Assembly: GCA_020845635.1 (NCBI GenBank)
Contig: JADLFI010000013.1
Coordinates: 1-53,724, forward strand
Direction: 5' to 3'
Origin: Bacteroidia bacterium
GTDB lineage: Bacteria; Bacteroidota; Bacteroidia; UBA4408
DNA: 53,724 nt
Both the position numbers and the translations under genes were made by a program. Shown in pieces: positions 43,795-52,630 of this stretch; position 1 is the first letter of the stretch; each line of letters starts with the position of its first letter. The notes beneath the pieces were generated by a model, which was not told the DNA's origin, did not search any database, and saw only the letters and a list, made by a program, of their open reading frames with translations.

Positions 43795-44316
43795 CTATTT
43801 GGTAGTTTGTGCACCAATTTGTTTTCCTAACTTTTCAAACTCCACATCGTTTGGTTCCCAAAGTTCAATTTTATTGCCTTCGAGGTCTAATATATGCACA
43901 AATTTACCATAATCGTACCTTGCAATGGAATCAACTATTGTAACACCTTCAGTTTTTAAAACAGTAACTAATTTATTCAAATTTTCAACCCTATAATTAA
44001 TCATAAAATCTTTATCGGAAGGCTCAAAATAGTTTGTTTTCTCGTTAAAGGGACTCCATTGTGTAAACCCTTTTTTGGTGCTATCAGCCCCTTGATACCA
44101 TTCAAATACTGTTCCATAATCATTGGTGCTTAAACCCAAATGTTTGCTATACCACTCACGCACTTTCTTGGGATCCTTGCACTTAAAAAAAATGCCCCCA
44201 ATGCCGGTTACACGTTTCATTTCCGGTGTTTCCTTTTGAAACATGAATTTATTAAATGCCATTCCTGAGCAAAATGTTGCTACCAGCAGTAGTCCCAATA
44301 ATAGTTTCTTTTTCAT
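43795..44316 (-). CDS. VOC-family (glyoxalase-like) protein with N-terminal membrane anchor
   Basis: A 173-residue protein: hydrophobic N-terminus MKKKLLLGLLLVATFCSGMA (signal or anchor) then one VOC module (about 38-160): GGIFFKCKDPKKVREWYSKH, TQWSPFNEKTNYF, FVHILDLEGNKIELWEP. The usual VOC metal ligands are His/Gln/Glu at strand ends; H139-type and E in IELWEP are visible, so metal binding is plausible. Its periplasmic location would be unusual for this family. First gene of the minus-strand run 44316-42613. Confidence 0.82.
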   Translation of the reverse strand: MKKKLLLGLLLVATFCSGMAFNKFMFQKETPEMKRVTGIGGIFFKCKDPKKVREWYSKHLGLSTNDYGTVFEWYQGADSTKKGFTQWSPFNEKTNYFEPSDKDFMINYRVENLNKLVTVLKTEGVTIVDSIARYDYGKFVHILDLEGNKIELWEPNDVEFEKLGKQIGAQTTK

Positions 44317-44398
44317 GGTGTGGTTTTATGATGTAAAAGTCTAAATTTTTTGCAAATAAAAGAGAAGAAAAATTATTCAAATTCAAACTTAACTTTTC

Positions 44399-44971
44399 TC
44401 AAAACTGCTTGGGTTTCTTTCTCTTTCCGGCATTTACCGCAATTTCATGAATGCGTTGTTTTCGGGTTTCGGGTCGTTTGGCTAAAACTAACCATTGCAG
44501 CATCATTTTTCGAACAGACCTACTCAAACTTTCAAAAAACAGTTGTGAGCCCTGAAATTTATCAAACTCAGTTTTTAAATCTTGAGGTATAATGAGCTTT
44601 TCAACTTCGTCTAATAAAGCCCACGAACCATTTTGTTTTGCCAACTCAATACTGCGTAATCCTGCAGCTTGCATACGTCCGCTTGCAATAAGTTGGGTAA
44701 CTTTTTCTTTATTAATTTTTGACCAAGTGCTATTGGCTTTGCGTTTGCTAAAAAACTGATGCGAAGTTTCAGAATCAATTCTTACTTTCTTACTGTCAAT
44801 CCAACCATAGCAAAGCGCCACATCAACAGTTTCACTCCAAGAAAGCGAAAATCTACCAGATGCTTTGGTATGAAAAACAAGCCACACAGCAGTTTCCGAA
44901 AGGTGGTGCGTTGACAACCAATCTTCCCATGCTGCAAGGCTTGATGGATAGAAAATTTTAGTTTCTGACAT
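44399..44971 (-). CDS. YdeI/OmpD-associated family protein
   Basis: A 190-residue protein with the YdeI family pattern: FYPSLAAWEDWLSTHH, VALCYGWIDSKKVRIDS, HQFFSKRKANSTWSKINKEK, VTQLIASGRMQAAGL, and the C-terminal AKRPETRKQRIHEIAVNAG then KRKKPKQF. The function of the family is poorly known. Two decayed copies of its 3' end lie at 1398-1424 and 3332-3428, one on each side of hipBA. Confidence 0.88.
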   Translation of the reverse strand: MSETKIFYPSSLAAWEDWLSTHHLSETAVWLVFHTKASGRFSLSWSETVDVALCYGWIDSKKVRIDSETSHQFFSKRKANSTWSKINKEKVTQLIASGRMQAAGLRSIELAKQNGSWALLDEVEKLIIPQDLKTEFDKFQGSQLFFESLSRSVRKMMLQWLVLAKRPETRKQRIHEIAVNAGKRKKPKQF

Positions 44972-45060
44972 TGATATATTAGCTAGAGTTTATTGTTTCA
45001 TTATGCTTTAAAACTTTTGTGATGATAACAAAAATAATTTACAACACCACCAAAAGTTAT

Positions 45061-45082
45061 TTTTGATTCGCGAATCAAAAAC
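45061..45082 (-). terminator. 22-bp perfect palindrome downstream of the FG-GAP gene
   Basis: TTTTTGATTCG followed by its reverse complement CGAATCAAAAA. It lies 50-70 bases past the stop of the 45134 gene and probably ends that transcript; an operator role for the YdeI gene is possible but less likely. Confidence 0.6.
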
Positions 45083-45133
45083 AGCCATCCAATATTTGGA
45101 CAGCCGTTAGTGTATTCTCGCTTAAACGAATTA

Positions 45134-46981
45134 TTATTGTACTTCCACTAAGCGAAAGCTTACCCCTTGTTTGGTTTCAAGTTGTAACAAATATAATCCA
45201 TTGGATAAATGCGAAACAGGTATTTTATGTTCATGACTCACAGAATTAGTTTGATATACTATTCTACCTAGATTGTCTAATAAGGTTAAGGTACTCAATT
45301 CGGTTTGCTGACTAAAAACAGTAATATAACTAGAGGCAGGGTTTGGATAGACACGAATTGCTTGTAAAGCCGAATTCTCTTTTAACATCACTGTGGTAAT
45401 AGAATAACAAGTTGAGGTATCGGTACAGCCATTTTGTGTTACGGTCACAGCATAATTTCCATTTGTTGGTGCTATAAATTGGGCATTGGTTTCCCCTAAA
45501 ATTTCACTCATGTTAGCATCACAATCCAGCCATTGATAAGTGGCATTAGTGGCATTGGCAGTTAGAATTGGTGCTGCATTGGTAACACTTACATCTACGC
45601 TTTGTATGGTCAAGTTCAATGTTACAACACTATCACAACCTGCTGCATTGGTTAAGGTGTGTGTTGCAGTATTGTTGTTAGCAGTATAAGTAACACCATT
45701 TATCCATGTGTAGCTGCCGCAAGCTGTTTGTGTGTCAGTTCCGGTTGTAGGGGTACACATTGAAAAAACTCTTGCATGTCCGGCATTTATTGCCGACCCA
45801 TCATTAAATCTTGAGCCAATGGCAACGGTATTAGCATCTCCCATACTTACCGAATACCCGCTATGGTCGCCAGCTACTTCTCCATCTATATCTACACCTT
45901 TTTGCATCCATGCGTTTCCGTTCCAATTAAAAATTCTTACATGGCCGGCATCTGAACCATTCCCATCACTGTAAATAGCGCTTATAGCAAGTGTATTGGC
46001 ATTAGCCATGCTAACTGACCAACCACTGTGATCATTTGCTGCTTCACCGTTTATATCTATACCTTTTTGCGTCCATGCAGTCCCGCTCCATTGATATATG
46101 CGTACATGCCCTGAATTGGTTCCACCTCCGTCATTATATCGAGCCCCAATGGCAACCGTATTGGCATCTCCCATACTAACAGACCAACCACTGCGATCAT
46201 TAAATGTTTCGCCATCTATATCACTTCCTTTTTGAACCCAAGCAGTGCCATCCCAATTATACACTCTTACATGACCAAATTCATTCCCTGCACCACTATT
46301 ATAGATAGCTCCAATAGCTACCGTGTTGGTATCTGGCATACTTATCGAATATCCGCTCTGATCTCCGGCAGCTTCTCCATCAATGTCAATTCCTTTTTGT
46401 ACCCAAGCAGTTCCATCCCACCTATACACTCTTACATGACCTGCATCTAATCCGGAACCATCATTAAATAAAGCACCTATGGCTACTGTATGAGCATTGG
46501 GCATGCTTACCGAAAATCCACTTTGATCTCCGGAAGCTTCTCCATCAATGTCCAATCCTTTTTGTGTCCATGCATTTCCGTTCCAGCTATATACTCTAAC
46601 ATGACCGGCACTTGATCCTGCCCCATCATTTCCACTAGCCCCAATGGCAATAGTGTTTGCATCGGGCATACTTATGGCACTGCCACTTTGGTCATCAACA
46701 TTTTCTCCATTGATTTCTAATCCTTTTTGAACCCAAGCATTTCCATTCCAACTATACACTCTTACTTGACCCGCATTAGATCCTACTACATCGTTAAGGG
46801 GTGCTCCAATAGCAATTGTGTTTGCATCAGGCATACTCACCGCCCAACCACTGTAATCATCAGCAGATTCACCATCTAAGTCTATTCCCTTTTGAATTTG
46901 AGCCTTACAGTTCTCTATAGTTACAAAGGAAGTCAAAAGCAATCCTGTAAGAAGTGTTGGGAACCATTTATTGTTTTTCAT
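45134..46981 (-). CDS. T9SS-secreted protein with seven FG-GAP-like repeats
   Basis: A 615-residue exported protein. Signal peptide (about 1-27), seven tandem 55-residue repeats (about 30-412) of the form GxDIDGE...D.SG.SVSM.DANTVAIGA..NDG.G...GHVRVY.W.G.AW.QK, then a cysteine-containing beta region (TACGSYTWINGVTYTANNN) and an Ig-like segment, and a T9SS type A sorting domain (IRVYPNPASSYITVFSQ ... FRLVEVQ). FG-GAP repeats form propeller blades; seven copies would close a ring. Cell-surface or released; ligand unknown. The repeats are also direct DNA repeats of about 165 bp. Confidence 0.9.
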   Translation of the reverse strand: MKNNKWFPTLLTGLLLTSFVTIENCKAQIQKGIDLDGESADDYSGWAVSMPDANTIAIGAPLNDVVGSNAGQVRVYSWNGNAWVQKGLEINGENVDDQSGSAISMPDANTIAIGASGNDGAGSSAGHVRVYSWNGNAWTQKGLDIDGEASGDQSGFSVSMPNAHTVAIGALFNDGSGLDAGHVRVYRWDGTAWVQKGIDIDGEAAGDQSGYSISMPDTNTVAIGAIYNSGAGNEFGHVRVYNWDGTAWVQKGSDIDGETFNDRSGWSVSMGDANTVAIGARYNDGGGTNSGHVRIYQWSGTAWTQKGIDINGEAANDHSGWSVSMANANTLAISAIYSDGNGSDAGHVRIFNWNGNAWMQKGVDIDGEVAGDHSGYSVSMGDANTVAIGSRFNDGSAINAGHARVFSMCTPTTGTDTQTACGSYTWINGVTYTANNNTATHTLTNAAGCDSVVTLNLTIQSVDVSVTNAAPILTANATNATYQWLDCDANMSEILGETNAQFIAPTNGNYAVTVTQNGCTDTSTCYSITTVMLKENSALQAIRVYPNPASSYITVFSQQTELSTLTLLDNLGRIVYQTNSVSHEHKIPVSHLSNGLYLLQLETKQGVSFRLVEVQ

Positions 46982-47098
46982 AAGACATTGTGTTTTAATG
47001 TTAAGGCAAAATTAGTAAAAAGCTCATTTAAAGTATTTGTATTATAAATTATTTTCTAAATGTCGTTCTCCATACAGAGGCTAATGAAATACTAAGAA

Positions 47099-47173
47099 CC
47101 ATTCAATATTTGGACAGCCATTAGTGTATTCTTGTTTAAGCGAATTAATAAGGTGCTTCCACTAAGCGAAAAC
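47099..47173 (-). pseudogene. Remnant of the 3' end of a second FG-GAP-type T9SS gene
   Basis: This block closely matches 45086-45158, the last codons and downstream region of the T9SS gene. On the minus strand it reads FRLVEAPY then stop, where the intact gene has FRLVEVQ. Only the end of the paralog survives, just upstream of the intact gene. The rest of the 46982-47599 gap holds a doubled ATTCATCATTA motif (47175-47240) and a possible + strand 47-codon ORF at 47482-47625 with a lipoprotein-like start (ILSILLLFCCCSK) that I cannot confirm. Confidence 0.75.
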
Positions 47174-47599
47174 ATGATGACTTTATTCATCATTAACCAT
47201 TATAAACATTAATTATGATGGTTTTATTCATCATTATTATGTTTAAATATCTTTTGAAGCGATTTTGATTTGCCCCTTAGAATTATAATATAACTTGTAA
47301 AGAGGTGTTTATCTGTTTTGTATAGTGAAATTTTTATGCTTTAATGTACTGACCTTCTGTGAAATAATTCACGGTATTAAATATAAGCTATTTATTATTT
47401 ATATAAAAGCTGAATAAGGTATAATTTGTTTAACTAAGTATAACGGAGCTATTATCCTTCTAGGCAACCTTCAGTTCATTTATGAGAGATTATTCTTTCT
47501 GTTTTTTCTCAAATCTAAAAACCATTTTATCAATTCTCCTTTTATTTTGTTGTTGTAGTAAAGTAGGAAATAAATTCATAATGATGTTTACCAATAACA

Positions 47600-47989
47600 T
47601 TATCGATGCAAGTGTAAATTTTTGATTGTAATTTGCGCAATAACAAATATGGTAACTATAATAAATGCAAATAAATGATCTATTTCAGATTTAGTCATTT
47701 CATTTCTAATATATCTCATGTCTGAAATATTCATTTTATGGTCAAATTTTAGTTTCAGGTTAAAGAACCTAAAAAATGTGTTTTTCACAATCCATTTAAC
47801 TACACCTACTCCAATGATTTTATTTGTCAATTCGTTTTTAATAAAATTGAGATTTGATAATTCTTTATTATAGAAATTCGTCTTTCTGATTGATGCAGTG
47901 AAAATCATTCCTGCAATAAATGAAAGGAATACAATTGAAATACTGAAACTAAAATACTTTAAAATCACACCGAAATTTTTAAAACCCAT
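47600..47989 (-). CDS. Small membrane protein of unknown function
   Basis: A 129-residue protein with two transmembrane helices: one near the N-terminus (YFSFSISIVFLSFIAGMIF) and one at the C-terminus (LFAFIIVTIFVIAQITI), with a basic middle. I start at MGFKNFGVILK; the longer frame begins inside the repeat. The start codon itself lies in the variant part of the cassette-flanking repeat, shared with 7730-7790. No family recognised. Confidence 0.5.
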   Translation of the reverse strand: MGFKNFGVILKYFSFSISIVFLSFIAGMIFTASIRKTNFYNKELSNLNFIKNELTNKIIGVGVVKWIVKNTFFRFFNLKLKFDHKMNISDMRYIRNEMTKSEIDHLFAFIIVTIFVIAQITIKNLHLHR

Positions 47990-48082
47990 AATATATTTTA
48001 CTTGCAACTGAACTCCGTAAGATTCATTCAACACAGGATTAAACCAAAGCAGAGCTTCGCTAAAATCCTATATTTTGGCGAC
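47980..48082 (-). repeat. Cassette-flanking repeat, minus-strand copy H (left half, variant)
   Basis: On the minus strand it reads GTCGCCAAAATATAGGATTT, a hairpin AGCGAAGCTCTGCTTTGG, TTTAATCCTGTGTTGAATGA, GGAGTTCAGTTG and TAAAATATATTATGGG. It lies nine bases after the stop of the 48091 gene, the position such repeats take after genes in the 1-11 kb array. The variant end equals that of copy D. Confidence 0.8.
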
Positions 48083-48090
48083 AGTAATTT

Positions 48091-50080
48091 TTATTCTTTC
48101 TTGTTCCATAAGTAGTCTGCAACTTCCATTATTAAACGGCTGTTGTTAAAAACTCCTTTGTCCGTAAAGTTGTCAGGAATGCAAGAGTTAATAAGTCGTG
48201 AAAATTCAATATTGTAACAGTTAAAGTGTTGTCCGTTGTATTCAAATTTCCAAGGAAGATTCCAAGGAAGTGTTTTTATATAATATGATCTTAAAATGTT
48301 AAGCGTGTCGTTATTTTGGTTTATAATCTGAATTGTAAACCAATTGCTTGTTGTGCTTGTCAAACCTTCTTGTTGATTTAAAATAGTTGCGATAACTGAA
48401 TTATTTAATGTGTCAAGCATTGCAGGGACAGAATAATAAAAGTCTTTATTGATAGATTTTTTCTTTCTATCTAAGTAATCTGTTTCCTTATTTGCAATTT
48501 GATTGTCCACCATTTTCAAATAGCTCTTTTTGTCGCTTTCTGTAAAGCGAAAATCTTTAAAGGTCGGAATTACAGTGGGGTTGGAACTAATGTCGGTTAA
48601 TACTGTTGTTAAAACTGAACTACTGATTTTATTCTTAAAATTTGACGGTTTCTTTTCTTGGTAACGGTTGACTGAAATTGCTGTTGTTTCAAAAGTAGAA
48701 TCATTTACTCTTTCATAGTAAACTTCGTCACTATAACTATGAAAACAACCTTGACTTCCTGAGTTTATTATTAACGCTTTGACAGGCGAAGCTAAAAAGT
48801 TTTCAAGTGGGGTCTCGGGAAAATAGTGTTTTGAAGTGTGGTCGTTCAAAGAATAGATATAATTGTTATTGTTGCCGTCCCAAAGAATTGCAACACTATC
48901 GTTTAATAGCCTAAAATCATCAATGTAAAAATTAAGTGCATTTTCTCTATACCACTCTCGCTTATTGTTGTCATATAAATAGATTTGTTTTCCGTTTGTT
49001 CCCCAAACTAATTTAGTTCCTTGTTTTACAATGCTTGGTTCTGCAATTCTTTCGTCTGTCGTGTATGGAATTGCGTGTGTAAATCCATTTTTGTTTACTT
49101 TGTAGACTTCGTAATCGTTTGATAAAAGAAACAGCGAACCATTGACGGCTTTGATATCAATAACATTTCTTGAAAGTCGCTTGTTTGTGAGTAAATGAAA
49201 TTTAGTTGGTGAAGTGAAAGAGACAATTTTTAAACTGTCACAAATAGCAAAAAGAGTTTTTGAATCATTATCAACTTCAAAATCGAAAACTTTTGTTGGG
49301 AAAGACTTCCAATCTATGTTATTCGCGTCTGAATAATAAACTCGTCCGTGTTGATTTAATACAATGTAATTGTTCCAAATTTGGATTTTAGAAATTCTTT
49401 CATCAGAGTAGCCGGTTTCATCTTTCTGATATTTCATTTGATCAAGAGGTGTAGGTATGTGTTTTACTGTTTTCCAGTTATCAGTAGTTGTCAAAATCTC
49501 GTTGTGATCAGAACTCGCTATTCCGTTTTTAGAATCCGTCATATAGATACCGTAGGTTCTGTCAGAGTTTTTATATGGTAGTTTTAATGTTTTCCAGCTT
49601 TGTCCAAAGTCGTTGGAATAGTAAACTTCTTTAGATAAACCGCCCATCCAAGCATTTCCTTGTTTGTCTGTGTAGATAGTATAAATCCAAGAGTTACCAC
49701 CGAAGTCAAGAAGATTCCAATTTTTACCTGCGTCCTTTGTCAAATAGTAGCCGTTCTTTTTGTATTCCTTTTTACTAATTGAAATGTAACCTGTCATTAT
49801 TGCGGTGTCTTTGTTGAAAAAGGATATTCGTTCAAGATGTGGGTTGTCAAAACCAAATTTGTCAGTTGATTGAAATATAGGTTTTCCGTAATGCCAATTT
49901 GAATCAATATTTTCGGTGTAATAAGTGTTTCCAATAGCTGTTACCAACCAAATTTTCTCGTCAGGCGAAACAGAGATTTCCTTAATTCGTCCTTTGATGT
50001 CAAGCTCTGCCCGTCTGTCTTTCTTTTGCCCGAAAACAGTCGTTGTGAAAAGTAATGTCAATATGTAAATGGTCAGTCTC
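48091..50080 (-). CDS. Secreted BNR/YCF48-like beta-propeller protein
   Basis: A 663-residue protein starting at a GTG (50082-50080) with signal peptide MRLTIYILTLLFTTTVFGQK. It contains BNR/YCF48-type blades: YLTKDAGKNWNLLDF, YYSNDFGQSWKTLKL, TTTDNWKTVKHI, DSKNGIASSDHNEI, AVNGSLFLLSNDYEVY. It has no T9SS tail. YCF48-like propellers often assist assembly of membrane proteins or act as sensors; role unknown here. The start overlaps the stop of a 49-codon gene by one base (TAGTG), so translation is coupled. Confidence 0.75.
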
Positions 50081-50081
50081 A

Positions 50082-50231
50082 CTATATTGCCATATACCTT
50101 TCGTTGGGGTTCACATAAAAGTCAAAAAACTCCTTTTGCTGATTTGTTTTTTTATAAAATTCAGCTACAAGGTCAATAAACTTATCTTTGTCAAGTTTTT
50201 TAAGTTCTTTTTTGATATCAATCAGTCCCAT
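50082..50231 (-). CDS. Short DUF6155-like fragment coupled to the BNR gene
   Basis: A 49-residue ORF: MGLIDIKKELKKLDKDKFID, LVAEFYKKTNQQKEFFDFYV, NPNERYMAI. It resembles the N-terminal part of DUF6155 proteins, which are about three times longer, so it is probably truncated. Its TAG stop shares a G with the GTG start of the 663-residue gene. The pair is flanked by minus-strand repeat copies, like a two-gene unit of the array. Confidence 0.55.
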   Translation of the reverse strand: MGLIDIKKELKKLDKDKFIDLVAEFYKKTNQQKEFFDFYVNPNERYMAI

Positions 50232-50261
50232 ACTTTTTGGTTGTTACGGTTGTCTTACCAC

Positions 50262-50490
50262 TGTCTGTAATGGCAGCTCTTAAAAAAACTACCTTTAACC
50301 CGAATTTACTGTTGGTTATTGATAATAACAAAGATACAAATAAATAACACATACAACCAAAGTTGTTTATCTGCACAAAACCCTTGCTTATTCAATCTGC
50401 CATAGGCATACAGGCACAGGGCTAAATGGAAACACGGCTCCTGTTTAGGATATAGGGCTATGTGATAACGTACAATAGGAGAGTATTGCT
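50262..50490 (-). repeat. Cassette-flanking repeat, minus-strand copy I
   Basis: On the minus strand: AGCCCTGTGCCTGTATGCC, TATGGCAGATTGAATAAGC, CAACTTTGGTTGTATGTG, TTATTTATTTGTATCTTTG, AACCAACAG and GAGCTGCCATTACAGAC. Element order is the same as in + strand copies A-E, including the inner TGCC-TATGGCA hairpin. It lies just upstream of the DUF6155-fragment/BNR pair and downstream of the methyltransferase. Confidence 0.75.
50329..50361 (-). promoter_or_regulatory. Consensus promoter inside repeat copy I
   Basis: On the minus strand: TTTG (50361-50358), 21 bases, TATCTTTG (50336-50329). Both elements match the Bacteroidota consensus. It faces the DUF6155-fragment/BNR unit, about 100 bases ahead of its start. 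The same place in the copy at 53.5 kb has TTTG-21-TATTTTTA. Confidence 0.7.
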
Positions 50491-50504
50491 CGCGTACTCT
50501 TGAT

Positions 50505-51542
50505 TTATTTAGTGCATATAATTACACCAAATCCCGGGGCATTTAATTTTTTGAGAACTGTTTCTTTAAACCCTGCTTTTTGAGTAAAAGTGTCCACCTC
50601 ACTTTTTGAATAAGTTTTACCACCTGCTTGATGCAATAAATTCAAAGCCATATATGAAGTTGTAGCTTTTGACATCTGCGACTTGCCGCCAATACCTTTT
50701 ATTTGGTCAAGTATCACGTAAATCCCTCCATTGTTAAGCGACTTGTAAACTTTTTGTGCAAGTGCTTCATTCTCGGATGGATTAAGCCCATGTATAATGT
50801 TGAAAGCAAGAATCACATCATTATTTTGAGGAAGCTCGTCCTTTATAAAATCTGCCGGAAGAAATGAAACATTATTACCCGCATTATATTTAGCGATACA
50901 CTCATCTGCATATTTTTTAACAGGGGGCAAGTCAACAATAGTAGCTTTTAAATTTGCGTTTCGTTTACATAGTTCTATGCTATATAACCCATGCGAACCA
51001 CCAAGATCCAGCAATTTTGAAGCAGATTTTGCCAACGGAATCTTTCCTGCCACTTCTTTGTAATTTGTACTTGAAATATCTATCATGGCTCTCGAAAATA
51101 ATTCCCATTCATAATCAGTCATTTCTTCTAACATACTAGATTTTGCTCGCTTACCAAGGCGAATTGTTTCGTCTAAACTAAGATATCCTTTGTATAAATA
51201 ATCGCAAAAGAGAATAAAGTAACGAAAATTATGAGGCGAGTTTGCAGAAAGATTTTTGAACCCCCTTTTTGTAAAGGCATATTGATTGCCATTTTTTTGA
51301 ACATATCCTAAGGCATCCAAACAGTCAAGTATTAGCTCAGCACCTACTTCACTAACTTTAGCTGCTTTTGCAATATTTCCAATATCTTTATAATCCATTG
51401 AAAGCTGATCTACAATTTTAAGTTTCACAGCGCTACCTAAGGCAAAACCTAAACCAACAGATGAAGATACATCCGTAAATGGATGTGGAATAATATCATT
51501 GGACAATAATATTTTTTCTATTAAAGAGAATTTATAAATCAT
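50505..51542 (-). CDS. SAM-dependent O-methyltransferase-type enzyme
   Basis: A 345-residue enzyme of the plant-O-methyltransferase/acetylserotonin methyltransferase type: N-terminal winged-helix dimerisation domain (about 18-100, GNIAKAAKVSEVGAELILDC) and a Rossmann methyltransferase domain with the SAM motif LLDLGGSHGLYSIEL, the acidic VDLPPVKKYADE, and AFNIIHGLNPSENE. Substrate unknown, commonly a hydroxyl of a small aromatic or polyketide compound. The cytochrome c gene ends 28 bases before its start, so the two are probably cotranscribed. Confidence 0.9.
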   Translation of the reverse strand: MIYKFSLIEKILLSNDIIPHPFTDVSSSVGLGFALGSAVKLKIVDQLSMDYKDIGNIAKAAKVSEVGAELILDCLDALGYVQKNGNQYAFTKRGFKNLSANSPHNFRYFILFCDYLYKGYLSLDETIRLGKRAKSSMLEEMTDYEWELFSRAMIDISSTNYKEVAGKIPLAKSASKLLDLGGSHGLYSIELCKRNANLKATIVDLPPVKKYADECIAKYNAGNNVSFLPADFIKDELPQNNDVILAFNIIHGLNPSENEALAQKVYKSLNNGGIYVILDQIKGIGGKSQMSKATTSYMALNLLHQAGGKTYSKSEVDTFTQKAGFKETVLKKLNAPGFGVIICTK

Positions 51543-51570
51543 AATGTAATTATTTAAAGTGTATAATTAT

Positions 51571-52551
51571 TTAATCTTTTGCAGGTTGAAATTTTGTAAT
51601 GCTATTTTCAACAGGTTTTATAGTCTGTAAATAGGTATAAATTGCTGCTAAATCTTCTTCTGTCATTCCTGCATACATTGTCCATGGCATAGTCGTTTGA
51701 AAATCTCCTTGCTTCACTGCAATAGGTACATAAGCACTATCGGCAAACATTTTAAAACGTGAAATAAATTGTTCTTTTCCCCAGCTTCCTATTCCGGTTT
51801 TTTTATCAGGTGTGATATTGGCAGAATTTACGATAGAGCCATCCGGAAATTTAAATACAAAACCACCTGCATAAGCTTCACCCACCACTCTTCCTTTTTC
51901 TTCCTTAGTATGGCAATTTTTACACCCGGCAGCTGTTGCTATATAGTTACCATAAGCCACCACATCTGATTTGGAAGGTATGGTTGATAAGTTTGCTTTT
52001 TGTGGCATGGTATTAATTAAAAAATTCATGGGAAAATCAGAATGAGAAACCTCAGTAGTGTTTTCAATGGAACTTAGAGTTCTAATATATGCGATTATAG
52101 ATTCAATATCTTTTTTATCCAACAGCCCAAAATTGTGATAAGGCATGATTGGAAATAAAGCTCTACCATCTTTCGAAACACCAGTGGTAATAGCTCTAAA
52201 AATTTCTCCATCTGTCCAATCTTTCAAATGATAGGGTGTAATATTATTAGCCACATATTTACCTGGAAATCCAAGTGACTGGTCAAACACTTCTCCACCT
52301 TTACCTTCAGTACCAATTATGGGAGGGCCGGCAAATTTTGACCAATCCCTAGTAGAATGGCAATCAATACATACTGTTACATGATTTGCCAAATATTGAC
52401 CTCTTACTATGTTTTCAGATGCCATTGACACTTTCAGTTCCGGAGGCTCTCCTACTGATGGCAGCATGGTTTTTATATAAAATAATAAAATGGCAAGGCC
52501 TATTAAAACAAAGACCAATAGATACTTCAAAAAAATAATAATACGCTTCAT
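51571..52551 (-). CDS. Membrane-anchored di-haem cytochrome c
   Basis: A 326-residue protein with an N-terminal membrane anchor (about 9-27) and two class I cytochrome c domains: CIDCH (C61, C64, H65) with LFPIMPYHNFG as likely axial Met region, and CKNCH near 210 with FQTTMPWTMY. The layout matches cytochrome subunits of periplasmic dehydrogenases and related mono/di-haem proteins. It would pass electrons in the periplasm; partner unknown. Probably first gene of an operon with the methyltransferase. Confidence 0.9.
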   Translation of the reverse strand: MKRIIIFLKYLLVFVLIGLAILLFYIKTMLPSVGEPPELKVSMASENIVRGQYLANHVTVCIDCHSTRDWSKFAGPPIIGTEGKGGEVFDQSLGFPGKYVANNITPYHLKDWTDGEIFRAITTGVSKDGRALFPIMPYHNFGLLDKKDIESIIAYIRTLSSIENTTEVSHSDFPMNFLINTMPQKANLSTIPSKSDVVAYGNYIATAAGCKNCHTKEEKGRVVGEAYAGGFVFKFPDGSIVNSANITPDKKTGIGSWGKEQFISRFKMFADSAYVPIAVKQGDFQTTMPWTMYAGMTEEDLAAIYTYLQTIKPVENSITKFQPAKD

Positions 52552-52630
52552 TTTAATTTTGAGTTAAAAAACAAAATCAAAATTACAAGCGAGGTATTCT
52601 TAATAATTGTATAATTCGGACATTATGAAA

